Of a stretch of 64,000 nucleotides of DNA, positions 19,132 to 30,524 are shown one piece after another; the first letter of the stretch is position 1; every line of letters begins with the position of its first letter. The notes beneath the pieces are model-generated. The model saw only the letters and a program-made list of their open reading frames with translations. It had not been told where the DNA came from and did not search any database. The DNA lies in NCBI GenBank assembly GCA_016584305.1, contig JACEEZ010003605.1, forward strand, positions 154,001 to 218,000, read 5' to 3'. The position numbers were made by a program, and so were the translations under genes. The stretch comes from Chionoecetes opilio (lineage: Eukaryota > Arthropoda > Malacostraca > Decapoda > Majidae).

Positions 19132-20554
19132 CAGTGGCCGCAAAAAAAATGTATACATTTTGACCGCAAGAAAAATGTATACACCCGAAAGCGCGTAAAG
19201 ATTTCACCTTCGTTCCCGCCATATAAATGGTGGGCGGAGCTAGTGAGGAGGGAGGGAGGTGGAGGGAGTCTCCCTCCACCCCACCACCAACACACAACCA
19301 CACTCAGTGCTTTTCGAGAGCTGATAGAGAGAGGGTGGTTTTACGCATGCTCCGGACCGCCCTTTTTGACTTGGCAGCGAACCTTGGAGTGTTATATCTC
19401 GGCTCCCACTTGTCAGAATGGGACGTAACAAACTTTCAAATGAAGAGAAGACCCGTGCCCTTACCCTCCTGAAGGAAGGAGCATCTGTGATACGTGTGGC
19501 CGCAGAGGTGAACGTTACACGCATGGCGATTTACAACCTGAAGAAAGCTGTTGAGTCATTGCCACCCGGTACCGTTCCGCCAAGGAAACCTGGTTCTGGA
19601 GCCCCCAAAAAAAACATCTCCTCGGACTGACAAAATTATGAGGCGTGAAGTATTGAATGATCCTGCAATAACTGCCGCAGAACTGAAGAAAAATCATCCA
19701 GCTTTGTTAGGAAACGTCTCTGTTCGCACCATTCAACATCGCCTGCAAATTTCGCTGAAATTACCAACCCGCCGCGCCGCCAAAAAGCCTTTACTGACAG
19801 AAGCTATGAAGAAGAAGCGGCTTTCCTTTTGTAAGAGATACCGGCAGTGGACACCAGAGCAGTGGAAGAAGGTCATGTTCAGTGATGAAAGCACTTTTAG
19901 ACTGGTTAGGATGGCTTCAACGACAGTGCGCCGTCCAAGTGATGTGTCACGGTACCACCCAAAATATACCGTGAAGACCGTGAAACACCCAGATAGCGTT
20001 ATGGTTTGGGGTGGTTTCAGTGGCAATAAGGGCAGGGGAGGTCTGTATTTCCTCCCAAAGAATGTTACCATGAAAGGGCCAAATTACATTGAAGTGTTAC
20101 GTGATCATCTGTTAGTGCCCTATGCCATTCACGAGTGCGAGGTGTTCATGCAAGATTCTGCCCCTGCCCACCGGTCCAAAGTTGTTCAAAAGTTCCTAAC
20201 AGACAATAACATCCCTGTGTTGGACTGGCCTGGCAATTCCCCGGACCTAAATCCGATTGAAAACGCCTGGAATGAGATGAAAAAGGCGATCGCGAAGAAA
20301 CGGCCGACGAACATCAACGAGCTGAAGCAGGCCCTGACGAAGCTGTGGGTGGAAATGGACCTCTCCTACTTCACCAAACTCGCCACTTCCATGCCCAAGA
20401 GGATTGGGATGGTCATCCAATACAAGGGAAACATGACCAAGTACTAATATGTGAATAAGAAACCTGTGTCACTGAAACTAAAGTACTGTAAGTTACATAT
20501 TGTTGTTTTATTGTCCGAAAATTATAAATGTATACATTTTTTTTGCGGCCACTG
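19132..20554 (+). mobile_element. Tc1-like element, nearly complete
   Basis: Flanking TA duplications (19130-19131 and 20555-20556) surround CAGTGGCCGCAAAAAAAATG and its complement 'TTTTTTTTGCGGCCACTG'. An inner copy of the TIR motif ('GACCGCAAGAAAAATGTATA') lies at 19162. The element contains a single transposase frame on the plus strand. All structural parts of an autonomous Tc1 element are present; only one frameshift separates it from being open. Confidence 0.92.
19418..20447 (+). pseudogene. Tc1-family transposase (DD34E), one frameshift
   Basis: Transposase that would cut and paste the element by a DDE mechanism. ATG 19418 starts 'MGRNKLSNEEKTRALTLLKE', an N-terminal HTH ending near 'MAIYNLKKAVE'. 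At about 19608-19615 a run of eight A shifts the frame: frame one stops at 19628-19630, and the next frame carries on with 'TSPRTDKIMRREVLNDPAIT' to a stop at 20445. Catalytic residues are visible: D in 'MFSDESTF' (about 19878), D in 'MQDSAPAHRS' (about 20155) and E in 'NPIENAWNEM', with 34 residues between the second D and E (DD34E, Tc1 type). The 'WGGFSG' block is present. Total length is about 340 residues, the family norm. Apart from the homopolymer slip the sequence looks recent. Confidence 0.93.
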
Positions 20555-20909
20555 TATAGCTGTATGTAGTTTTGCTTTGTTTTTTTCCATTTGTTTGTGT
20601 TTTTCTCTACAGGAGCAGCCGGTGTCGCATAAGATAGGTAACACCTCGAAATAAGTAGCACCTTACCTTACTATTTACCACAAAATACTCCTTTATAAGT
20701 GATTAACCATGACGTGTGTGGTACTGTGGTTTCTGGAGGTACTGGAGGAGACGAAAGAAGAGAGGAAGGCATTGTGACAGTGTTATTGTCGTATAACACT
20801 GTCACACAACCATCAGCTGACAAGATATGTGTCAAGCTCACTCACTCAGACCAAAACAGCATCCGCTGGGTGACTCCCAACTCAAGCTCCTCTCCTCCCT
20901 CCTCTTCTC

Positions 20910-21066
20910 TACATAGTGTTGGCCGAAGCCACCACCCCGGGAGGCGGGTCACAAACCCTAGGCTAACACCCAGTACCCATTCACTGCTGGGTGGACAGGG
21001 CTTGGGGCATTTTCAGGATATATTTTTTTGGGAAAAAGTTAGTCTTATAAGCTGTAAAATACGGTA
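20910..21066 (-). mobile_element. SINE-Val fragment followed by a lone MITE right end
   Basis: 20920-21005 is the reverse complement of the SINE-Val body ('GGGAGGCGGGTCACAAACCC', 'CCATTCACTGCTGGGTGGAC'). 21010-21066 is a right end of the CCGTATTTTACGG MITE ('TTAGTCTTATAAGCTGTAAA' then ATACGGTA). 20557-20909 has no recognised content. Confidence 0.6.
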
Positions 21067-21069
21067 GGT

Positions 21070-21140
21070 ACACAGCCCTCAAGTTAACCTCCAGGGCCTA
21101 CCATCCCACCCCTGGAGGTCACTGCATAACGGCGCTGTAG

Positions 21141-21175
<35 letters not shown>

Positions 21176-21560
21176 AAAAAAAAAAACGGACTAAATAAGC
21201 ATTTTTACAGGGTTTATAATACCAGAGTTTCGCGATCCGCGAGTTTCGCGCTATGCCTCAGGAAGAAAGCAAGCGCGAAACTCGGGAGGGTAGTGTAGTG
21301 TGAAACTCGGGAGGGTACTATATATTATCATTACTTTTAACACTGAATTTCTTTTATTCTCATCATCTAATGGTATACACTCATCCTTTGCTATCACGCA
21401 TTCGGCTATCGCCTTTTACGGCTATCATGCATACCTAAATGTACCTCAAACTTAGGCTATATAGTACCCTTCCGAGTTTCGCGATCTTTGAGTTTCGTGC
21501 CGAGTCCTAAATTCTTACCATCCAGACTTTCGCGCATTATCTCCCCGGGTTTCGCACTGC
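21070..21560. repeat. SINE-A tail, poly-A, and multiple ends of pogo-like families D and E
   Basis: 21075-21175: SINE-A end with (CA)n and poly-A. 21192-21315: right end of family D with a duplicated terminal 'CGAAACTCGGGAGGGTA'. 21375-21440: an end of another family, 'CACTCATCCTTTGCTATCAC' with 'GGCTATCGCC', whose inverted partner ends near 25092. 21465-21560: a left end of family D. No gene. 21561-21943 holds nothing recognised. Confidence 0.55.
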
Positions 21561-21943
21561 TTCGTACACGTACGGGACACGTTTTCCTACCATTGGCGTC
21601 ACGCGCGCTGCCTTAGAGCAGCGTTGCCAGGTGGCTGATTTTTCGGGTAAATTCATGAAATTTGGCCGTGAAGTTTTGTTTGCCGTATAAAAAGGGAACT
21701 TTACGGCCAAACTACACACCACCTGCTGTTGTTGCTGAAAGAGATGAAGATGATCTGTTTCAGTATGATAATGTAGCACCCGAGGATTTGGGCAACGAAT
21801 TTGAAGGCTTTGTGGTAGCGGACCACCATGCTCCAGAGTAAGGAAAGGAAATGTCAATCAATGATTTTCAGTCTTTTTTTTTTTTAGAGTTTCCAATAAA
21901 GTTTGTATCCCATTTTTTGGTCTTTACAGGAGCATTCTTCCCT

Positions 21944-24414
21944 TACCGTATTTTACGGCTTATAAGACGCTGCATCTTGGAAGACGCACCCTGATTTTGG
22001 AATAAAATTTCTAAAAAAATAAAAATAAAAGATTTTCTACCGATAGGCAGTAGTAAAATCTACCAATTTTTTCAGTAGGCAGTGGTAAATGATATATCAA
22101 CACTAGCAGACGTTAGTTGGAGCTGTTGACGCCAATCTGCTGAGGCAGAATGGCTCCCACCAGTACCTTAGTAAGCATCACAGTGTAAGGACAGATTAGT
22201 TGATTTGAATGTCTTATGGTATTCAATATACTTGTAACAGGCAAGTACGTTACTGAGGTTACATCATATAAGAGGCTGATCTTTTTTTATCTTTTTTATT
22301 TTTTTTTATTACATCACAAATGACATGCCAAGGGCACAACAAAAAGAGGTAAGACAAAGCCCGCTTAGTTGCCAGTCCCTATAAAGAGGACAGTAGGAGA
22401 ATAAAAAAGAGGGGTGGGACAATTTAGTTCGGTAGGTGTTTTGTTACTCTTCTCTTGAAAAGATTTAAGTCATAGGAAGATGGAAAAATAGAAACAGGAA
22501 GAGAGTTCCAGAGTTTACCAGTGAAAGGGATGAAAGAGTAAAGATACTGATTAACTCTTGCATTAGAAAGATGGACAGAGTAGGGATAAGAGTGAGTAGA
22601 AAGTCTTGTGCAGTGAGGCCGCGGGAGGGGGGGAGGCATGCAGTTAGCAAGTTCAGAAGAGCAGTGAGCATGAAAATAACGGTGATAGCAAGAGAAGCAA
22701 CATTGCGGTGGTGATTTAAAGATTGAAGACAGTCAGTCAGAGGAGGGGAGTTGATGTAACGAAAAGCTTTTGACTCAACCCTGTTTAGGAGAGCTGTATG
22801 AGTGGATCCTCCCCAAACATGTGAGACACTCCATACATGGGCGGATATGGCCCCTGTAGAGAGCAAGCAACTGGGAGGTAGAAGAAAAAGGACGCAGATG
22901 CTACAGGACACCTAACTTCTCAAAGTTCAGATTTTTAGTAAAGGATAGTCCAAGAATGTTCATTGTAGAAGAAGATAGTTGAGTGTCATTGAAGAAGAGG
23001 GGATAGTTATCTGGTATGTTTTGTCGAGTAGATAGGTGAAGAAATTGGGTTTTTGAGGCATTGAACAAAACAAGGTTTGCTTTGCCCCAATCAGAAATTA
23101 TAGAAAGAACAGAAGTTAGGCACTCGGTGGCATCTCTCCATGAATCACTTAGTTCCTGTTGAGTTGGACGTCTAATAAACGACATTGAAAAATGCAGGGT
23201 AGAATCATCAGCGTAGGAGTGGATAGGGCTTTGAGTTAGACTTAGAAGATCATTAATGAATAATAGAAAGAGAGTGGGTGATAGGACAGAACCCTAGGGA
23301 ACACCACTATTGATAGATTTAAGAGAAGAACAATGTCCGTCTACAGTAGCTGCAAAGAACGGTTTGAAAGGAAACTTAAGATGAAGGTACAGAGAGAAGG
23401 ATAGAAACCGAATGAGGGTAGTTTGGAAATTAAAGATTTGTGCCACACTCTATCAAAAGCCTTTGATATGTCAAGGGCAACACCAAAAGTTTCACTGAAA
23501 CCCCTAAAGGAGGATGACCAAGATTCAGTTAGGAAAGCTAGAAGATCACCAGTAGGTCGCCCTTTACGGAAACCGTACTGACGATCAGATAGAAGATTGT
23601 GAGCAGATAGATGCTTAAGAATCTTCTTATTAAGTATAGATTAAAAAGCTTTAGAAAGGCAGGAAGTCTATAGAAAGGCTATAGGACGGTAGTTTGAAGG
23701 ATTAGAATGGTCACCCTTCTTAGGAACAGGGTGGATGTGAGCAAACTTCCAGCAAGAGGGAAAGGTGGAAGTAGATAGACAAAGACGGAAAAGTTTGACC
23801 AGGCAGGGTGCAAGCACAGAAGCACAATTTTTGAGAACAATAGGAGGGACTCCTTCAGGACCTTATGCCTTCCGAGGATCTAGGCCAGAAAGGGCAAAGA
23901 AAATATCATTACGAAGGATCTTAATAACAGGCATAATATAGTCGAGGGTGGAGAAAGAGGAACAAGCCCTTCATCAACCAGAGTGGAATGTTCAGCAAAG
24001 GTTTGAGCGAAGAGTTCAGCTTTAGAATTTAGAAATAGATGAGACAGCTGTGGAGCCATTTGGGTGAAGCATAGGAGGGAAAGATGAAGAAGAAAAATTG
24101 TTACAGATGTTATTAGCTAGATGCCAGAAGTCACGAGAGGAATTAGATTCAGAAAGATTTTGACATTTTGACAATGAAGGAGTTTTTGGTAAGTCAAAGT
24201 AAAGATTTGGCATGATTACAGGCAGAAATATATAGGGCATGAGTTTCAGGAGATGGATGGTTATCCTAACTACTGAATAGCTACCTAAGCTAACCTTCTA
24301 CAACATTAGTCTTGGAAAATGCACGAGTATTTTTCAGGGTATTTTCTAGGGGAAAAAATTTTCAGGGTATTTTCTAGGGGAAAAAGTGCGTCTTATAAGC
24401 CGTAAAATATGGTA
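21944..24414. mobile_element. MITE with CCGTATTTTACGG ends, copy 2, containing an inserted LINE
   Basis: Left end TACCGTATTTTACGGCTTAT, right end 'GTGCGTCTTATAAGCCGTAA' then AATATGGTA. The left 330 bp and right 140 bp are colinear with copy 1 (14594-15387). The split falls between 'TATAAGAGGCTGA' (22278) and 'CTGAATAGCTACCTAAGC' (about 24272), where the antisense LINE is inserted. Confidence 0.8.
22279..24271 (-). pseudogene. Antisense jockey-like LINE reverse transcriptase, degenerate
   Basis: The poly-T at 22279-22312 is the poly-A tail of an element on the minus strand. Minus-strand frames give, from high to low coordinates, an RT region broken by stops (24240-23190), then 'ISDWGKANLVLFNASKTQFL' with 'TMNILGLSFTKNLNFEKL' (23110-22915). 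After that come 'AHVWSVSHVWGGSTHTALLN', 'RVESKAFRYINSPPLTDCLQ', and the C-terminus 'FIPFTGKLWNSLPVSIFP' and 'SYDLNLFKRRVTKHL' (22530-22428). These are the thumb and C-terminal blocks of X/jockey-type LINEs. Many indels. It interrupts the MITE. Confidence 0.85.
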
Positions 24415-24479
24415 TATTACAACACAATAAACAATTTGAAGATATTTTTAGAAAGCAAGGGAATAAAGTTGGAAAAAAA

Positions 24480-24620
24480 GTCAACTTCTTCACCAACCGG
24501 AATAAATAAGCATTTTTTCGGTGTTTTCAATACCCCGAGTTCCGCGATCCTCGAGTTTAGCGCTATGCCTTCGGAAAAAAGCAAGCGCGAAACTTGGGAG
24601 GGTACTGTAGCGAATAAAGC
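24480..24620 (-). mobile_element. Right end of pogo-like family D
   Basis: 'GGAATAAATAAGCATTTTTT', 'CGCGATCCTCGAGTTTAGCG', 'AAGCAAGCGCGAAACTTGGG', 'AGGGTACTG' then TA. It is colinear with 21192-21300. SINE-A-like scrap ('GCCAATGACCTCTGGGGCTC') follows at about 24680-24740. Confidence 0.6.
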
Positions 24621-24744
24621 TATCGCGTTTTACAGATATCACGCATAACAAATTGTTTTTCTTCTTCTTTTTTTACATTTCGGCCAATAGCCAATGACCT
24701 CTGGGGCTCAGATGGTAGGCTCTGGAGGGAGTGCAACAATTGAA

Positions 24745-25744
24745 AACATCCTGGACGAGTTACAGCCTCGTTGTGGTGGTCATAAATGATAACACACTTC
24801 ACACATCCCTCAGAATATTCCCATCCATCTAAGCCCCTCATCATCCAAAGGTAAATAAAGTGCTGTAAAATGGGTGTTGCTTTTATGATTCCTGATTTGA
24901 TGTAATATTTCATCATATGTTGAAAAAACAGGGTAAAATCATGAAAAAAAGTTTTAAAATATGTGGTGATCTTGGGGATCCTGGCACAAATTAGAATTAT
25001 TACCATTAGTTCTATTGTTCGGCTATCGCGATTTTGGCTATAGCACGCCAATAGCGGCAACAATAAGGCGTGATAGCCGAGGGTTGAATGTATTGTCCTT
25101 TTGTTTAAATTCATCATGTATGATTTCTCTGATGATTGAATATATGCAGACATTACAGCCATGATGGATTGTCAGCGTTCAAACGTAGTGTCACATCCAT
25201 AGTCTCTTTACCATATAATGTTATACTTGACCAGTTGAACATCGTGCTTGATAAGGTCACCGTCAAGTGAGGGTTTATGAGTCGTTTTTATTTCCAGTCT
25301 TTTCAACAAATAATAACTTTTCACTCTCTAGAAATATTTGTTTTCAATCACCTTACCAAGGACTTTGCCAAAATGATTTTATTATGTTTTCAAATGGACG
25401 AGGTCCCCCCCATTGGTCTGATTTATAGAGGGTTTACTGTATATCTTATAAATTGTATAAAATGTATCTAGTGATAAATTACAACAGTGGTCAAATTATG
25501 ATAACAAAGAATGGAAATCATGGTAAAAGAGTTGCTAGTTCTTATTTTCTGAACAAAACTCAGATGTAAAGTGCAACAATACTTAGGGTGGTCGACGGTG
25601 CATACCAAGACTCAAACCCATGTCTCTTTCAGGATCTCAATGCTGTTACTTACTTTTCACTATCTATTTCAATTCTCCTTCAGTTTTGTTAAAAGGTTGT
25701 TTTTTATGTCATTAATTTAGGAAAGTTAAACCAATTTGGGTATA
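24745..25744. other. No gene recognised
   Basis: AT-rich. 25017-25095 contains 'GGCTATCGCGATTTTGGCTA' and ends 'GTGATAGCCGAGGGTTGAAT' then GTA, the likely right end of the family whose left end is at 21375. About 25425-25440 has a lone 'GGGTTTACTGTA' pogo-type end. Confidence 0.4.
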
Positions 25745-26111
25745 CAGGTTGAAGTTCCCAAACTCGGCAACCTCGGGACCAGCGCCGAGCCGAGTAGTGG
25801 AATTTTCCGACTTTTAGAACGTAGATATATTAAGGGGTAAAAAATGGTTTGGGAGCCATAATACCAATAACAAACCTGTAGAAGTACACAAAATAACAGT
25901 GTACACAACTCTACAGTCACAACACCACTGAACAATAACAACAAACAAATCGGCGGGAGAAACCAAGCGGCCTAGTGTGGCACCTAGCGGCCGACCCGGC
26001 AACTACGCGCCGGGTTTTGGGTGTTCTGCCGTGTTTTGGAAAATCCGGAACCATAGCCGAGTTTTGGGTGTTGCCGAGTCTTGGGATGCCGAGTTTGGGA
26101 ACTTCAACCTG
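25745..26111. mobile_element. MITE with CAGGTTGAAGTTCCCAAACT ends, copy 2
   Basis: TA, CAGGTTGAAGTTCCCAAACT ... AGTTTGGGAACTTCAACCTG, TA. It is nearly identical to copy 1 outside a length difference near 25820-25850. Confidence 0.87.
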
Positions 26112-27285
26112 TATGTAGTTAGGAAAAATATGTGACTAATAGGTTTAATTGCACTCACCAGTTGTAAGACTTATGAGGGGAATATAGAACTCCATATTTA
26201 CCACTAAAACAATGGCATGATGTCTATTTCCTTTTCACTTGCTACATAGTTACCGCATTGGTGCATGGCTTGTGAAGCAAGTTCTGATCTGGCACAGACG
26301 AATCTCTGAAAAATATAAAGACATTAAACGGACAAAGAAACTATAGCTCTGAAGCCTACCTATAACACAACTTGTTATTTGCTACACTAAATAGAGTAAA
26401 TAGAAGAGTTCCGATTATTATGATCAATTTAGTTCCTGAGGTATCTCAATAATTCTTTCTTGAATGGGTCTAGTTTCTAGAAAAAGGAAAATCAAGTAAA
26501 TAGACAATTTCAGAATTATTCATCAAGGAGAGGAAGGGATAAGTGAATGAAAGTATTCATTATCTGGTGCATTTATAAGACAGGGAAGACAGTACGAGAT
26601 GCAATACCGAGGAAAACACAAAAATAAGGGAGTTTGGTTGAATGAACAACTTTTTAATTCTAAGTGCTTGTGGGTAAAGTGAAGTGACACAATAAACTAA
26701 GATTGACAAAGCTTTCATCAGATCTTGGTATTTCATTTTGCCATGTCTGTTAAAAAGTCAATGGTTTAATACCCAGCCACTCCTATAAACATTTTTTCTT
26801 TAACTTTTTAATATTTTGAAAATAAAACATTACAGATGCTCCCCACATGAGGGACATACATCACATATGGGTGGGACACTGCACTGGGCATGGTCCCTGT
26901 ATGAAGCCGTCATCCAAAAGTGAGTAGGAGAAACTTACGGAGAGATGCAAAATACTTATCTTGTTGGAAATAAATTTAATAAGAGTTACAGTATACAATT
27001 TCAAGGTTACATCTCTAAGAATTCCTGGGGAAATGTTTAATAGGTTTTACGAAGAGACAGTGACTGAAATGGGATATGTGAATGAAAAGATAGAATTCAA
27101 GATTAGGCGGTAGATGAATGGATAGCATTCCGATGTGGTGATCTCTGGATCCCTAGTTCAGGCCCCATCAGGAGCAACTCTTTCTGCAATCGTTGAATAG
27201 CTGAGGACTTCCTAGATGCTGCCCACTAACCCCAACTTCGGCAGCAAGCGCACCAACGCTGATCCTTTCGGTACCCCACTAAATA
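26112..27285. other. No gene recognised
   Basis: AT-rich single-copy-looking sequence. 27150-27285 ('GATGCTGCCCACTAACCCCA') faintly resembles the SINE-A body. I see no other repeat or coding structure. Confidence 0.35.
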
Positions 27286-27440
27286 CCATTCTGAATGGAG
27301 AAAGATATTTAGTGGATCAAGTGGACAAGGATCAGTGTTGGCACCAATAATGTTCATGATTTACGTCAATGACATGACTGATGAAATAAAAAGTTATATT
27401 AGTATATTTGCGGATGATGCAAAACTATTATTGTCCGAGA
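27286..27440 (+). pseudogene. LINE reverse transcriptase fragment (motifs B-C)
   Basis: One frame reads 'SGQGSVLAPIMFMIYVNDMT', 'DEIKSYISIFADDAKLLLSE'. 'GSVLAP' and 'FADDAKL' are the RT motif B and catalytic C boxes. It is truncated on both sides. 27441-27994 holds no recognised gene. Confidence 0.8.
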
Positions 27441-27994
27441 TGTGGTGATTTCTTGGTTCTCTACATTTATATTCTAAAGTTGTCCAGTGTTATCCGTTAA
27501 ATATTCTTATAGCAAATTTTGTTTCTGGTAGGCTAATACAGTTTGATGATACTCTGTGAAAAGAGTTTTATGTAGACCTTTTCACTCATTCTCTTTGAGG
27601 TCATCACCTCATAACTTTCTTAATACAGAACTCGGATGACCTCAGGAGGTGGAACTGTTGTATTTCACCTCTTTCCTTATTTAAGTCACATTGACTTCAA
27701 TCTCCTTCAGACTTGTATTGTTAGGGTGTCCACTGTCCAGTGACATGCCTCTCTTATAAACCAGCTGGCGGTGGTCCCTCTTTAAGTGATGATTTGTTCA
27801 GGCAATATTGCTTACCTTATCAAAAGGCCAAGGAGACACATACTTTGAATCTTGCTGTAATAACTGTTAGAATCTCTCTACTGTATTCAGTGGTTCATCT
27901 TTTCCCACCGATGATATTTTTTTTCTTTTTCTTTTTTTCTTTTGTAACCAACACTCAAACATCTGATCAATGGTATTTTCCTTTTGTTTCCAAT

Positions 27995-30065
27995 ATGGAC
28001 GAATTTGATATACATACTTTTTGTCAGGAACCTGAAGTTTCTTACTTAAGTAAATTTGAATTGACTTAAAGACCAGTGGAAATTTATCTTCATGTATTTT
28101 AAGATCTATTTCAACTCCTCCATGGCATTGTCTGACCTAAGAAATGCAGCTCTTGAAGGCCTAGCTAACCAGGACATTTTCTCCCCAGAGGCAATAGACT
28201 TTATTAGGGGTGAAGAGAAGCTGCGAAGAAGTTTTTTGATTAGTGCAGAGGATTAAATTGACACATTACACTCGGGTAGGGCAACAGATGCTGTTGCCAT
28301 AGAAGCCGACTGAGAGAAAGGCATAGGAGTCAGGTTAAAAACAGGAGAAAGGGAAAGTAAGGACAATTGTGAGATAGAAGTACATAAGCTTCAAATGTTC
28401 AAATAAAGAAAGAATTGAGACTGGCCCAGATACGGGCAGAACTGGAAGCCAAAAAGTTGGAAATATATAGAGAAATAAGATTAGCAGAAATTAAAGCACA
28501 AACACTCAAGTAGAGGAAGGAAACCCAATTGGGAACTACAAAATTCGACTTGGCAAGGCAAACTCAGTTAGTTCCCCCATTTAACGAAGATGACCCAGAA
28601 AGCTTTTTTTGGAACTTTGAGAAGACTGCCACTCAGTTACAATGGCCCACAAAGTCATGGACATGATTGATTATTACTTCTCTGAGAGGTAAAGCGGCCT
28701 TAGTCTATTCCACTTTATCCTTAGAGGACTCTCAAGACTATAATTTTGTAAAATCTTCCATCCTTAATGCCTACACTATCACTGCAGAGGACTAGACAAC
28801 ATTTTCGGAATTTGAACAAGTATCCCTCAGACTTATGTGGAATTTGCATCAGAAAAATCAAGATTTTTTCAAAAATGGCTTTCCATTAGTAACGTAACTA
28901 AGTTTGATTAATTGGTTAACCTTATAGTGTTTGAAGACTTCAAAAGGAAAATCCCTTTGAACTTAAAACTGCATCTGGAAGACAGAGGAGAAAAGCTGTT
29001 AGCAGAGGCGGCTAAATGTGCAGATGTACGTACACTCTTTAGTGCACAGGGGAGATCCTAACTCAGAAAAGAACTGGCTATGTAAAACCATCCTCATCCG
29101 TAACCACTGAGACTCAGGATGGTAACAGTACTCGTGATACATTCACGAAGCAAAAATTTTATTGTAGTTCTTGTAAAAAGCCAGGTCATATACGTAAGTG
29201 AATGTTGGAGCCCTCAGTGTAAGACCTCAAAATATTATGACCCTAGTAAAGCCTCTAAAACATTTGCAAGGTTTAAGCCCCAGATTCCCACCAGTGGTAA
29301 GCCAATATCCAACCTGGACTCTAATCAGTCTCATGAGGACGCCTTTAACCCCTTCACTGCGGCTGGTACAAATACGGTCTCTCAGGTATTTAAGGGTTCA
29401 CTGCGGCTGGTACATATATGGTTTCTGTATTTAAACTGCGCGCTCAATGATATTATGGGTAAATATTCGTTGTGATAGGCTTGTATGGCAACAGTGTCAA
29501 GTGTTGCGATATAATAGAACCTCTTTTTCTGCTTGAGTGAGTTAGTGTGACTAATAAGATCAAGCGGTACAGTACGACGTGTTGACGCTGCCGCGCCCTC
29601 TACTTCAATGGCGAGGCTAAATAGTCAAGATATTCAATATATTCTTGATGGATATAAAACAGAAGTATGAATGAATGAATGAATGCATGAATGAAGCATT
29701 TATGTACCAAAATAAGCTGTATTATGTTGAGTAGTAAGTAGTTTCATTGTGCGCCTGGCAGCACGGTCACGGCCCTGTTGCTGCACTTTGACGTAACTCT
29801 TCACTTAGCTGGTAGCCTCCACCAAGACGAAACAGAGATTTTCTGGTATGGAATGAGCATCCTATTCATTTAGGCACTTTAAAATATGATCAGTAATTAT
29901 TTTATATTTTAATTAAACCTGCCGCACAGGGGGGTAGGCCTATGAATTTGATATCCGCAGTGAAGGGGTTAAGAAATTTAAGATGAGAGGGTGTTTCCCT
30001 AAATGCAAATATTCAGTAAACATTCTTAGGGATACTGGTTCAGCTCAAAGTATCTTAGTCCACAC
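27995..30065 (+). pseudogene. Ty3/Gypsy gag and protease remnant
   Basis: ATG 27995 'MDEFDIHTFCQEPEVSYLSK' looks like the gag start and is stopped at 28067. After frame changes the capsid-like core reads 'QLVPPFNEDDPESFFWNFEK' (28570), 'TSLRGKAALVYSTLSLEDSQ' (28676) and 'FSEFEQVSLRLMWN'. A zinc knuckle 'FYCSSCKKPGHIRK.CWSPQ' spans 29160-29215, with its final Cys context interrupted by a stop. After a MITE insertion (29349-29968) the protease active site 'VNILRDTGSAQSILV' is at about 30016. Several stops. RT, RNase H, integrase and LTRs are not seen. The gene is cut off at 30066 by a hAT end. Confidence 0.85.
29349..29968. mobile_element. TTAA-flanked MITE (piggyBac-like ends)
   Basis: TTAA (29345-29348), then CCCCTTCACTGCGGCTGGTA; right end 'CCGCAGTGAAGGGG' then TTAA (29969-29972). 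The left side repeats 'TCACTGCGGCTGGTACA' twice. A 'GAATGAATGAATG' microsatellite lies inside. Inserted in the Gypsy gag/PR frame. Confidence 0.85.
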
Positions 30066-30524
30066 CAGTGGCAGCTCATGGTTAAGGCTGCAGAGCTGCA
30101 GCACCCCCAGACACTCACTACCAGGTGTATGATTCCCACAGCAGAATGATAACACTACTAACAAATATATCTTAATTAATAGTAATTATATGTTATTTAA
30201 TTATTTTCAATACGTTACTAAGGGAATTATTGTTAAAGTAATTGTCCAGACCCATTTTTTCTTTGCATAGATATGTTGAATGATCATTCAAAACACCTAA
30301 TCCACAAAAAATAATTAATTTCCACGCCTTATTTCCGTAAAAACACGACTTTTGTAAAAAGCGCAGGGAAAATATCTGCACCGTTCCAGCCGCTGCGCTA
30401 ATATTACTGATGACATCAGATGAGGTGTTTCTCAAGGAAAGGATGATGGAGTCCTTCAAGAATGCATTATTCCCTATTACCCAAAATCCCACATCCCCTA
30501 AAATCCCTTTCCCACCCAAATACC

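Noticed and set aside
22424..22911. Separate small genes on the minus strand
   Set aside because: They are pieces of one frame-broken LINE ORF2, in order and with a poly-A tail at 22279-22312.
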